DNA of 64,000 bases from Plecoglossus altivelis (Eukaryota; Chordata; Actinopteri; Osmeriformes; Plecoglossidae). Positions 27,001-39,700 of this stretch are shown in pieces (positions within the stretch are counted from its first letter, which is position 1; the number at the start of each line of letters is the position of its first letter). The stretch lies in NCBI GenBank assembly GCA_036571765.1, contig BROE01000013.1:11001690-11065689 (forward strand). Direction: 5' to 3'. The position numbers were made by a program, and so were the translations under genes. The notes beneath the pieces are model-generated. The model worked only from the letters and a program-made list of their open reading frames with translations. It did not search any database and was not told the DNA's origin.

Positions 27001-29041
27001 ATGTATGTTGACAGTTTGTAGTATGTTTAAAAAAGAAGAAAAAGTGGTAAAAAGAAATGCTGGTGGTGAAAGCCATAGACCTATGATATGTATTGGCTTA
27101 TGAGTTAATGATCAACAAAAATCAAACATGTACAGTCAAAATGTTGTCAGAATATTATAGTAATTAAGGATAATATTGCATTGTGTAAATGTGTATATGA
27201 ATGTTTATGTGCATATTGTGTGTGTGCCTGCACAGAGGTAGTAGAATACGATAATTGATGTTGTAGTGGATATGGTCTAACTGTTTGTAGATATGGGGAA
27301 AATACTGCTGAAAAACTACTAGAATGTTCCATCTGGAAAAACTGTGACGGTTAGTTTCATGACTTTACAGTAATTAAACTACTGATCATGCTTTGTGCCA
27401 GTTTACTGCAGCATGTATTTGTACTGGCCATAATAAAAGCTACAATTTTCCTACTGGAAAATGATTTTTCCTTTCTGCCCTGCCTGTTTCATTTGAAGCT
27501 TTCATTTGTTCATATATTTATTTATTTTATGGCATTTCTTTTCTTGACGGCTAGTTGGTTCTTACATTCGGGAATTACCTGACCTCATCAGTAACAACGT
27601 GTTTTTGTTTCCTGGGCTGTCTGACCTGCAAGTGTGAACTACGTAAGCATGCCTATCATCTGTCCAAGGAGCCAGTAGACCATACTCACTCAAGTGTCAC
27701 TGGTAAAGTGTGTTGCCTATGCTAACAGCACCCCCCTCTGAGAAGGAGGTGTGCTACATCACCATGGTGCTTCTTTGAAATCCAGTCAACAGATTGGCGA
27801 GAATGTCTGAGGGTGGGGTGAGGGTAGTAGGTTTCCAAACACCCTCTGTGATAGCAGCTGCACTTCACCCACCATATGCCACATTTTGCCACAGTTGGCT
27901 CTATTAGAGACAGAGACAAGGAAATTGGAGTGTCTTTGTATTTGGAAATTGGATTTGCTAAAATTGTGTTTGTAATAATGGCATGTGTTTTCAAACATTC
28001 CTTCTGTCTTTGAAACAAACAAATTATATCAATCATTTCAGCCTCCTTTTCCCACCTAGTTTGATAGTTGATGTTAAAATCATTGATTTTCCAACTAATT
28101 GAACATAGTATGTAATTCTACAACCAGTAGGGGCCCACTACTAATTAGACATAATTGTTCTGCCTTATTGATAACTTGCAATGAGACTTCTCTGTGTTTA
28201 CTATCCTTGTGAGAAGATGTGAAGGCTCACAGTTCAGACTTCCATGTAGGAAATGTAATATGTCTATAGAGAAAAAGTAATAGTCTGCAAAACTGACCCA
28301 ACAAACTGGAACAGAACTGACCCAATACAAAAGGACTCACACCCAGACCAAGACCTTCAAGATCCAGACACAGCAGGTCTAGACCATGACATAACTAAGA
28401 CAAATACATATTGGCTCAATACATTCAGTCTTATTATTAAACTAGTTCAAGGCCTGAGTCTCTTAAGTCTCGAAGTTCAGAGTAGGGCATGGTGTATCAT
28501 TTATATATACAGTATGTACATGACCTAGGAAACCTGACCTTTACAGATATTACATAACTGTTCAAACTATTACGTCGTAGAACTCTTCAGAATTGTATGT
28601 AAAGACAGCAGAAATGGTGTTGACTGAAGAAACAAAAACACTAAATAATGTTATTCAACAAGGTATCAATAAGGTAATATATATACTATGAACTATTTAT
28701 CAAGATGTCAAGATATCAAAAGGATAAACGATCTGCCTTCAGTACAAAAGTCATCATATTCTAGGATCTTAATTTACTCATGGCAGCTACTTTGGCAAGT
28801 CTCCTTTACTTTTTGGCTATTACTAGAGAATGGTATACTTTGTCAAATATGCAGAAACGTGCCAACCTTACATGCAGTAAATTAACCACTTAGTAAGTTG
28901 TGACTGTAGATGGTTCAGCTCTCTCAGTAGTTTTTTAAAGTGCACTGTACTCTAATAACAGCAGACTTTAGTCAATATTACTGGCATACAGCATCAGCAG
29001 ATTTGAGGCCCAACCTTGGTTGGTCCAAATTGAAATTTAAG

Positions 29042-29047
29042 TTTATT
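29042..29047 (-). terminator. muc15 polyadenylation signal abutting the stop codon
   Basis: On the minus strand the stop TAA (29050-29048) is followed directly by AATAAA (29047-29042), with no base between. If this signal is used, the 3' UTR would be only some 15-30 nt. Confidence 0.5.
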
Positions 29048-32000
29048 TTAATTTCCGGGTCCCTGTGGAAAGTTGGTCATTTGGATGTTGTCCATTTGGA
29101 GTCCAGGATTGTAGTAAGCTGAACCATCATACTTCAGATCCAAAGGTTCACTGTTGTCAAGCCGAAGTACTGGAAGCGAGAGAAAGACACACTTGCATTT
29201 GTGGTACTATGTACAGGGTTTGTGGTTATAGAACATGTCATATTAGCTAACTAGCCCCTTTTCGAGACAAAGCAAAGCATAGGTCAAGGAATTTTAGGAA
29301 GAACAGCAGGCGTACCTGGGTCTGGGGGGAACTCTTCAACCAGCTTTCTGTGTGTGAATTCTCGCTGACGCCTCTTTTTGAGGATCACATAGACAACCAG
29401 TCCTACAAATGCCACAGCTGCTGCTGTACCAAGAATGGCACCCCATGCCTCACTCCTTTTTTTGTTCTTTATATCTGCAGCTAATCCTTTGAAAAGAAAA
29501 CACATTTATTTTCTTGAACACATGTTGTTTTGATGTTCATTGTTATAAACTGAGAATACTTGTGCCATTTTTCTTATTACCATGTAATGCTATTTTACAT
29601 CTATTCAATACATTCCATTTATGTTTTAATAAACATTCACTGAATTACAATTTAAATAGTGTTGCATTACTTGCATGATGACACACTATTTCTGCCAGAT
29701 ACACAGAAATGTAACATGCTTTCTACATATAAAAATATGTCATTATCATCTATCTTCATTTGTGAAGTTACAAAGCAACTGGGAGGCTTGATATGAAAAA
29801 TGCTTGACCATGATGATTCATTCGGGTATACTCTGTTTGAAAGCTTGATTGGATTATGTTTACCCTGTGAGAGAAAAGAGGTTCAAGGGTATACATATCA
29901 ATTCTGCCTGTTCTGACAAAGTCATGCTTCGCTTCTTGAGCCAAGCACACAGGTTGTGTTTATTCAGTTGTTCGACTTGCACTGATGAAGAAGCAAGTGT
30001 AAGAACCAAATGAAGCAAAGCATAGAAGGACAAATGTTGTGTGCTTACAGCTATTCTTTCTCTTGGAGATTTCGTCTTACAAATTATTCAAAGAATGAAT
30101 TCATTTTATAGACACTGCATGAATATGTAATGGTAAATTCAGAAAACAACTTTACAATTAAATATGCCATTTGGGCAGTAGCTTCCTTAAAACGCATTGT
30201 TTTGTACGTCTACAGAACTGGCACAGAACAACACAGCCAAAAACACAACATTAACAACATAAAAGGTGTGGCATTGCCCTAATGGAAAATGTCAAGATCC
30301 CAGTCTCTGTATTGATAGCCTTGGCGTGACAAGGTTGATGACTCATGACACCATATCTATGTCATCTTTTGTGACCACTAAATGCTTTATAGGAGGGAAG
30401 GTGTACCTTTTGTGTTATATTCTAACATGCCACACTGAAATATAATCTATGGGAAACACCCAAAAGATGTTAGGTAACTCTGAATTATTTACGAATAGCA
30501 ACTGAATATGCTTACATACATATCTGCATGCTGTATTGGTCAGTTATGAGGTTGAATAGGATGAATGACTGGATAGCTGACATTTGCCTTTGGTTACAAA
30601 AGATTTTTTTGTGAGTGATTTTAACTTGACTCCATTTCTTTTGGGAATTCTGACACTTAGCATCTTTTTCCTGAAAGTTATCACAGTACTTACAATCCTA
30701 ACATTTGGTCTAAAAGGTCCTGGTTTACATGCCAAACGATTTTGAAAACATGGTAGCAGTGTTGTGGCCAGGTTATTTTGTAAGACAACATTCACCTATG
30801 TTAGACTAAGTTCGGACAAACCTCTACAAATTGTATTTGGCTACTAAACAACACTTTAGATGTCTAAATTTACTAAACAGGGTTTGTCTTTGCCCAATAG
30901 GATAGTGTTTACCCAGTTACCCTGGGATTGTGTTTACAAGGTGAAATTCTATCATATCATATCCCTATTATAAATTAAGACCAAGAGCAGTATCATAGAA
31001 TGTAATTGACCACTCTGAACAAAAAACATGGCTTCTTAAGTTAAAAACCAGGAGAAACTCTCATGCCCCTGAACGTGGGACTGGTCTGGCTCTGACCTTC
31101 GTTCTTGACCTGCTCTTTCCTGTCGCAAGTCTAACACAGGAGTTCATTGTCCTGTTGAGGAGGTGTTTGTAATGGACCCCTCTGCTTACTGTGGGCACAC
31201 AGGCACTGTCTGAAACTCAAGCCCTGAAAGAACGGGAGTTTGTGTTGCACTAATACCCTAAAATGATCTGAGAAAATGTTGATAAGGGAAAAACCTCAAA
31301 GAACACAATTTGTTCAAAAACATTTGATAATAAAACTCTTACCTTGGAGCAAAGTGTATAAGATTTCTTTAAAACTAGGGCTTCCAGTTTTGGAATGCGA
31401 TACTCATTCAGTGATTTTTTCCCTTAACTGATTCTTCTTTGTTCAGTTCTTTACTTATTCATGAGGGACAAGTTCTACAAAATACCCAGACTTTACACCT
31501 CCCAAACAATTTGAAATTTTAATGTCTATAAAATGTTAATATCTTTAACATTTGTGTTATGTACGTAATAGTTTCTTCAACACAAAGAATGTACCAAATT
31601 TAGTGTCACTTGAAACTCTGTACATACTGTACCTTTCTCTGAATTGCTCCCCGATGCTGAGTAAAATGTTGTGGAGTTAAATGAATCAGTTGTGCTGGAA
31701 GGCATGATTGTTGTACTTCCTGGGATCATTTTTGTTGTTGTTGTCCCAGAGGTGAGCTCTGTGACTGGGGAAGCTGTTGAGGGCTTTTTCTCTGGTGCGT
31801 AGGTGGTAGGGGTGGCTGTGGCAGTAGTTATAAGTGTATTATTGTCCCTGCTACCATTATCGTCTGTGCTATTTGTTGTGCCATTGGTGCCTGTTTCTGG
31901 AGTGGTTTCTTTTGTGACATTGAAGTCTAATGTTGTAGAGGTCTCGATTAAATTGGTGGTGTTGGATGATGACACGTTTAAACGCTTTGTGATCGGTTGA

Positions 32001-32407
32001 GTAGTGGAGTCAGGAAGAGTTGTTGTTAAATTTTTGTATCCAAATGGTTTTGCTGTGGCATTTGTGCTTTGGTTTGCATTTAGAGACACATTGTTCGCTG
32101 AGGAGATAGGGTCCATCATTTCTTCTGATGTCACATTAGGTGACACTGTGACAAAAGTCACAACATCTAAAGTCTGGATGTCTTTTTCATCCACGTCCCC
32201 ACTAGAAATTAACATGAAGCCAGTGGAATTATTTTGGCCATTTGTCGACTCCACATCTTCATTGTTCAATTGAGATTTGACAGGTTGACGAAGCCAGCTT
32301 TGGTCAATAGTGCGACCTGGAGAGTCAGTTGGATCTTGAAGCAAGGCCGCATGAAAAAGTTGAAGGAACAATAGCAAACCAGTAGTGATTTTAAGAGACT
32401 GGTCCAT
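29048..32407 (-). CDS. muc15: Mucin-15 (cell-surface membrane mucin)
   Basis: Three coding exons join in phase on the minus strand: 32407-31633, 29486-29316 and 29169-29048, giving 355 residues (human MUC15 has 334). Residues 1-24 (MDQSLKITTGLLLFLQLFHA and on) are a signal peptide. The ectodomain to about 258 is Ser/Thr rich with many N-X-S/T sites, as expected for a heavily O- and N-glycosylated mucin. Residues 273-294 are one membrane helix, followed by basic KKRR. The tail carries FTHRKL and then PVLRLDN with EPLDLKYDGSAYYNP, closely matching the human tail (FSHRRL, EPVLRLDN, SSYYNP), which settles identity. The Met at 32407 was chosen because the upstream in-frame Mets lack a leader and precede a likely acceptor. 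Known family role: a type I glycoprotein linked to adhesion and signalling. In human it lies inside ANO3; no ano3 exon was seen here. Confidence 0.93.
29487..31632 (-). other. muc15 intron between the mucin exon and the membrane-helix exon
   Basis: This is a 2.15 kb intron. The donor AAAG|gtacag follows position 31633 and the acceptor ttcttttcaaag precedes 29486. Both exons are split in phase 1 (G|GA), so the join is in frame. Nothing else was recognised inside. The next intron (29315-29170, 146 bp) is short, with donor gtacgc and acceptor cgcttccag. Confidence 0.8.
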
Positions 32408-32432
32408 GTCTGCTCTCTTATGCCACATATTC
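32408..32432 (-). other. muc15 5' UTR portion of the first coding exon
   Basis: Reading the minus strand, a possible acceptor (gttgtttaaatag) ends at 32433. The exon would then run from 32432 through the ATG at 32407-32405. This removes the upstream in-frame Met codons at 32485 and nearby, and supports the signal-peptide Met as the start. Confidence 0.4.
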
Positions 32433-33554
32433 CTATTTAAACAACAACCACAAAGAGACAAGACAAACAACAGTAAACAACACATTTTGTTAAGTACTAC
32501 ATTCGACAGGAATTTAAAATTCTTACGTAATTCTTATCACCTGAGTCTTGCTAATATGAGCTGTGTAAGATGCATTAATGCCATTATAAGGAACTTATCA
32601 AATTCCTGTTTTATGATCTGTGACTAATGTTAGGCCAAGGTCATAAAAAAGAGTCTGTGGGGGGTGGCCTGATTTGCCTCTTTTGTTATCTCTTAATAGA
32701 AAGATTCTATTTTTATCAATGCGGAGATGAATTTGGATGTTATCTCTTCAGCTCTGACCTCAATTTTGATAAGGGTGACTCAGACTTAGGCAGACAATTA
32801 ATTTAACTGAATTGTGGGAAAGGATTTATGTTTTTTAAACAAGCCCCTTCAAAACATGTCAGGGGCAAATAGAGTAGGAAAACTTTGTAATCAGTTTAAA
32901 AGATCTTTTGTAGCCTGAACAAATGCACTAACTACAGAGTGGGCTCTACTGATATCTTTTCATTATTTTTGTATATACCTTGATTTGCTTCTATTACACT
33001 ATTACTATTACGCTAATACGCTATTTGGCTAAAATGTACAGGAATGAACCGTATGTAAAGTATTTTCCAATCAATAAATGTATTCAACACTAAAGCTAAA
33101 GCTAAAGGTCAAAAGAAATTTCATTGGCAGTTTAACTTTAGCTAGAATATGTTGTATGTTGTTGTAAACATTCCTATCTAGTCATAAAAATGTTTTACAA
33201 GGGTGAAATTCCTGATGATCCTCTCACACAGACAGTCTAGGCAATGTAAACACTAGCCAAGAACATCATAGAACAGGTTTGGTCAATAAGAGCTTTGTGT
33301 TGTTTTATTTTATTTTCAATATGATTGTTTATTTGGACTGTCCAAAGCTTACATCATGTAGACTTCGGTTAAATAATACAAAGATTGAGACAAAGAATAT
33401 ATACAACAGACACATTTGTAATGTATAAACATTCACAAACTAAATTTGTTATCATCACCAACACATTATGAGTATTCTTAGAAATATACTGAGAGATACC
33501 CTTCAGAATCTGTAAAAAAAAATAAAAAATAAAACTACAATCTCAGACACTTAC

Positions 33555-33780
33555 CTTACTTCTTAGGCTCGGTGAAGTGATAGCAAGTATACAGCTTGTT
33601 CAGAAGGCTAGAAGAGTTCTCTAAGGAGCAACCAATGTATGAGAGTGAACGAACAATAAGCCCAGAAGAAGGAAGGCAGTTTTCGATCTTTCGAGGTGTA
33701 CCAGGAACCTGCTCAACCTGCTCATACACCTGGCAGCAATGGCTAAACACCCTGGCATCCAACTAGCTATCCAGGTAATG
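33555..33780 (-). other. Candidate untranslated first exon of muc15
   Basis: A near-perfect minus-strand donor (TAAG|gtaagtgt) lies at 33555/33554, about 1.1 kb upstream of the putative acceptor of the first muc15 coding exon. The upstream edge (about 33780) is a guess. An open frame of 68 codons overlaps it but ends at the TAA just before the donor and resembles no known protein. Transcript data would be needed to confirm it. Confidence 0.25.
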
Positions 33781-36700
33781 CAACTTTGCACTAGGTAATG
33801 GTCAAAACATTTGACAAGATATTACCATATGGTGTTTTGTGGAAAACAAATTTAATCGTGGTATTCCTGAATAGAACATTTGTAGGTTTGAGTTGATATT
33901 GAATTGACAGGATTCTAGCATTTCAGGTTGTGCTGAAATTCCCCAGGTGAGAGAATCCTGTGTCACCGGTTCCTCAGAGAGCTCCTCCCCTGTGATCATC
34001 ATCATGGCAACAAAGAGGTTGTGTTGAGCCAATCGTTCATCCCACAAGCTCTGCGTCATGGCATGTTTTTTCATTCTTAATCTATGTGTACGTGTTGTTT
34101 CTTTTTCCTGAGCGATTTAAACCTCCTCATCTGTCAATACAGCAGAAAAGCAAAGTGCACCACAATACAATGGTGTAGGGGGCTATGCCTTGTTCTGACA
34201 TATGATGTTGCACACCTTATTGTCAAGGACCGAAAATAATGTGAGATGGACATTTTTTATCTTAATTTGTTGAATGTGAAACTTGAGAACAAAGCACATT
34301 GGCTATAAAGTAACATGGTTTAAATAAAGTATCTTGGACACTATTGTTGGATATACTGCAATCTGGAAAGTGGCACAGTGGCAGCCATTTGCAGAACCAC
34401 TCTATGGACAGCTCAGATTACTTCAAATGACATCACCACTTTGCTCTCTATTTGAACAGTATAAAATAAAAAGCATAATAGTTCAAGTAATCTCACAATT
34501 ATTTCTCTTTTCTTGTCAACATTAAACCAATCTTAAAAATTATTTAAAAATTGCCATTGGTGTCATGTACCCCACCAACTATTGGAGTGCATCCCAAAAG
34601 CCATACTTTATTTTGTAATTCCCAATCCATTGTTTATCAGATTCAGTATGCCAAAAATATCATGTCCTACTTCATCTAGTCACATTTTGCGAGCCAGCAT
34701 GCTTTTCTGTCTATTCTTATCCACAGTCCTCTGTGCACTGGAAGGTACATAACATTGACTGAACTACATACATTACAATGTAACAACAACAGAGCTCTCC
34801 TGGATGCCCTCCAACAGTATGCTCATTTCTGGTCACCTCCTCATATTTTGTATTTGGTTTCTCCAAGAAAAGAGATATTCCACTAGATGTGTTTTCAACA
34901 TTACTAAAAGCATTTCCTCATGAACAGTAGTGGTTGCATGAGCAAGAGAGTTAACGTTTAAGGTGCAATGTTATGATGAAGAATGATGTCCTGCTTCTGC
35001 ATACTGCATACAGTAGTACTATAAGGACATTGTATGCTATAGGTAGCAAGATACAGAATGTGATTTGAGATGCAGGATTTATGCTCATGCCATTACACTA
35101 ACTCTCCTGTCATTTCAGATTTTACCTTTACACTAAGCCTGACAAAAACTTGTGCCTGAAGTAAAAGAAATCTCATAATCTTACAATACGAAGTTAGAAT
35201 ATTGGTGTAAAAAATTAGTTCACAACATCCAAATAGGTAGAGTTAAGTCCCATTCATATTTGAAATCATAGTAAGAAAAAGTACTTATATTAATATACAT
35301 CATTTTTAGTGCAAGGCACAAGTGAAAGTTAAAATCTATTTCTAGTCCTCAACCCCATACTGACATCGCCTATGAACAATGCACTTACGTCAAAATGAGC
35401 CACTTCCTTGACCTCTCTGGAATGTCAGACCATTTACTATGAGTCTCACCCAGAACCTGATCAGAGCATACTTACAAAGAGAAACAAACCGGTCAACCCT
35501 GAGTTCCTCCTCCTTAGTGCCTTTGTGTAAAACCAGACCATGACATTTAAACTGGCCCCAAAAACACCTCATGAATTCTATATTTTATATATATATATGT
35601 ATATATATACACACGTACTGTATATATTATTTTTGCAATGAATATGTATAACATATCTGTTCTCAGCCTGTTCACTTTGTTATGGAAAGTAGCACCTGCC
35701 ACTAGATGTCAGCACAAACCAATTTACAAAGCGGCAAATTTAAATAATATGACTCATAGAACACATGGAAAAAATTTAATAGTTAACAAGTGTAAACTAA
35801 TTAATATTGTCATGTGCACCTGATTCATTATTCCTCTTTCACACAAGAACACTTGAATATACTAAAACTGATTAGATACTGTTGTGCATCACAAACCCTT
35901 GGGCCATTACACACATTAAAAAGCTTTAAAGATTATGTTATTGCTTCATTAAGCCTTTTCTAGCGATTTGGCAAAGCTGAATTGATGTGTCATTATTTTG
36001 CATTGTATACATATTGAAATGTTGTAGTTTGTCTTCTAAAATCTTGAAGGCAAACACAAGTCAATGTCAAGTCAAACACTAAATCTGTGATTAATTTTAA
36101 AACGATGTAAAGAATTTATGAGTGCAACCGGCAGTTGATGAGAATTGGGAAAAATTATAACTAAAATCATTCATCTTGTCCACATCTGAATGTGTTTCAC
36201 GTAGATATGTATAAGGTTATGATCTGTCAATTGCATCTCTGCGCAATGTGTTTCTGACTGACGTCATGCACTTTTTTCTCACAATGAAGTCCTGGTGATA
36301 CTCCAGAAAAGAGTGAGAACTTTTCAGAGGGACTGAAGAAGGCTAACACATGGCCTGTCAAAATCCCTGATGACTACATGTGAGAGCAGCCTGCTGTGCA
36401 TGATCAACAAGGCAGCAGTGAGGCCTAGCAGGAGGAGGGAGTGATAGGAGGAGAGAAAGAGAGAGCGTGGTTGAAGAGAGACAGAGAAAAGCCTTCTCCA
36501 GCAATGACATCACCACCACAACATTCTCTGATCTGTCAAACACAGATTTTTATTTCCTGAATGTGTTTGATGATATTTTGAACCATGTTGCCGTCCTTCT
36601 AATATGGAACCGGGTCACTGACTAGAGGTTTGTGGTCAAAGATTGCAGGATGGAAGCATGGATGTGAGTGGAACATGTATTTAGCAGGTAATTTGACAAT

Positions 36701-39700
36701 GTTCTGTATGATTTTTCTTTGTTTAGGTGTACACACATTGTGTGTTAAATGCTGTTTGGGGAGTAAGACCTTGCAAAACAATTTGAAGCTTAAATAACAT
36801 TTTAAATAAGATTTGGTTAGACCCTGCCTCTTATCAACCGTAGACAAACTGTGCTTGGAAAAGCTTTTGTTGTGATGCTTTTGAAAAGGAAAGCCAAACC
36901 ACAACCAATGGAAACTCCTTCCAGTGGCTTTTTCCTCAGAGAGCTATTTTGGGAGAGTACTGTGATCCTTGGGTGTACACGAACATTAAATGACACAATT
37001 GACATATAATCAAAGTCAATCAGTTGGGAAAATGGGTCAGGAGATCACAAATGCAAAAGTTTTTGCAGTGCTGTATTTTAGCTGAAGATTCAATGGTTAA
37101 TGAGGGAAAGAATTCATGTTGACGTCTCAAAGGGAATTGATACAAACATGGATCAACTGTTCTTTGATCCATCATAGGCCGAATGCTTGACATCTTAACA
37201 GTTTGGGTAATTAGCGCTGTACTTTAAAATCTTTAACACCACCTGAACAAATAAGGTGTTGTACTTTCGGACTTTTCGTTATACATTTAGTTATTTTTAA
37301 ACTAATTTGGATGTTAAAAAGGTTACTAAGGAAGCAACAATGCAATGAAAAGAAAATCATGTTTGGAGACAAAATGATAGGTAAAGGAAATAAGTTCCAT
37401 AATCTGTATCCCTGAAAGTGCCAGCATCGGGCACATCTGGGGCATTAATTGGACGCCAGGCTTCAGTAGGACAAGTCAGTTCCTGTGTGCTGGTATCTTG
37501 GCAGAAAGAGAGGATTTTTGCACTGCAGCCGTAATTCACCAAGCAGCTCTATCCAACAATTACCGCACCGGTTCTGCTGTCTTGCCAGCTACCACACAAA
37601 CTGCTTACTGCATATGGAAAGCATGTGTGCTAAAATAACCAGCCACGTGGCCATGTTTCAAAAAGCTCTCAACAACTTAATTGTGTGTCTGAATGACATT
37701 TTAAAGGACAAGGTGTGGGGGACATAATTACAGCACAATCCATTTACAGGTTTTGGGAGTAAATTAAACATCATTGGAACCGGTCTAAGGTTTGACGTCA
37801 AATAATCAACACAAAGGGAAATTGAAGAAGAAAAGGTTTTCGATTGACCTGGCTACACATTGTTAATTGGTAAGATACCTTTCAGGAAGCATGTCTTACA
37901 CTAAGAACATACCAAATGATTCCCTGCACATATCTAGTGGTGCAGTTTGAAAGAAGATATATTTACACTATATTCCCATTTAATTTCCTCAGGACATATT
38001 GAATGCTTATGTTTTGATCATCAAGGATGTGTATTACACTACAAGCCGTTTGAGGCTCAGTGTCTCAGTCTCCTTTATTTGACATAATAAATTAGATTTA
38101 AGTAATGGGCCGTGATGGCATTTTCCAAACTAGAGGTTTAGACATTTTGGTCAGTTTATTTGGTTACTTTAATATCAGAATAGGCTTGCACATATTGTTG
38201 CTATTGTCAATGGCAAGACATCCACTCAAAAACTATACTATTCATTTTGAGGTGCAGACAGCAGGTTAACTGCAATATTCCAAGGTGAGGTTTGGAACAC
38301 AAGGCAGTGGACCGAAATAACCGAATCGTTTGTACCCTTTTCCCCCTTTCCTGAATCAGAGGGTCTAATAACACTTTGAGGACCTCTGGGGGTCACAGTC
38401 AAGTCAAGACCTCTTTCAACACTCTTCAACTCACTCTTCAGCTTTGCTTCAGTACATGCAAGTCTTCTTTGAAATAACTTGTGTGCTTGTACCATCAGTT
38501 TATTCATGTATCACACACTCTCTACTGATGAATCCTCGATGTAATAGATATAAATACATCTGCCTCACTGAGCATGCATGTTTCTTAAATGCTTTCTTTT
38601 CTGCATTGAACCTCTCCAAGAGTTTCTGATGATTATTACTGGCAACATTTATTGGAAATAAAATCTGCAAAAAGAAATTGTGTGAATTTGTCGGGGAACG
38701 ACAACTTTAAAAGTGATTAATTATTTCTCAGCATGGATGGAATATGCACAGATGCTAAGGAGCCACTTCAGTTAGGCTCAGTGTAACATTTTTAATGGAT
38801 GCCCTGTTTTTCAGGTATATGTTTTCCATCATCTGTTGGTTTGCTTTAACTCTGCTGAGAGCATTGGTGTTATAAACAGCAATCATCATGTCTCTCTGTC
38901 TCCCTCATACACACATACATCGTATTGAACTAAAACATTCTTTCTCAAGCTCACTGAGGAGCTGTGTTTTTGTCTTCAACTAAAACAAATCTTCCATGTC
39001 AAAAGATATACTGATATTTTCCAAAGTTCAATAACTGAGAGAGAAAAAGAGAGAGAGAAATTGAGAAAGAGAGAAGAGATATATCTTCCCACAGAACATG
39101 AATTGGAATAGAAGGTTGAAAGTACATGATGGGTGTGCACTACGTAACCCATGAGGGTAATAAAACATCAGCTAGCCATTAAAAGGAGCTCTTAAAAGAA
39201 TGTGGACATTTCATGGAGGGGTATCAATAGGCAACATTAACTTGTATGACCTATTCATCCAGATGTCTTATATAATAAATATGATCACATTTCTTTCATC
39301 ACTGAGAGACAAGGATGAGACCTTGCAATCACACCAGTTTTATATGTACTGAATGGGCTGATGACCAGCTTGAGAGTCAAATTAAGAAGAAAAGTTAAGA
39401 GTTAATTACAGATCAAAAAATGAAAAGGAGCCTGACTTTTAAAAAAGAAAATAACTTTGCTGCTGGTGTGCACTCAGGTTAAGTATAAATCACATAGTTT
39501 ATATTGTAGCGTATACAGAGACCAGAAAGATATGTATAGTGTTGTCATCTAGAGCAGGTAAGAAGTTTAGGCCTTGGATGGAAAAGGTAAAGCATCACAG
39601 AAAATCTTACATCAGTAAACTAATGGGAAAAGCACATCCATCACAGAATAATGTCATCATGACAACATATGCAAAGCATTATATTTTATGGTTATAGTTC

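Larger units (their letters stand above)
3405..29041. other. Gene-poor intergenic stretch (about 25.6 kb)
   Basis: No exon pair with matching phases and no recognisable protein was found on either strand. Open frames of 60-133 codons occur but have the composition expected by chance. There is no signal peptide or known motif, and overlapping frames on opposite strands are equally long. Islands at about 10.74-11.8, 15.77-15.96, 16.57-16.8 and 23.58-23.89 kb are less AT-rich and resemble vertebrate conserved non-coding elements. I did not find ano3 exons, although the human neighbourhood would place ano3 around muc15. Small exons could have been missed. Confidence 0.5.

Noticed and set aside
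31803..32273. Two + strand open frames (65 and 89 codons)
   Set aside because: They are antisense shadows of the repetitive Thr/Asn codons of the muc15 ectodomain.
32408..32485. Upstream in-frame Met codons for muc15 (from 32485)
   Set aside because: The added N-terminus would hide the signal peptide, and a likely splice acceptor lies between it and the Met at 32407.
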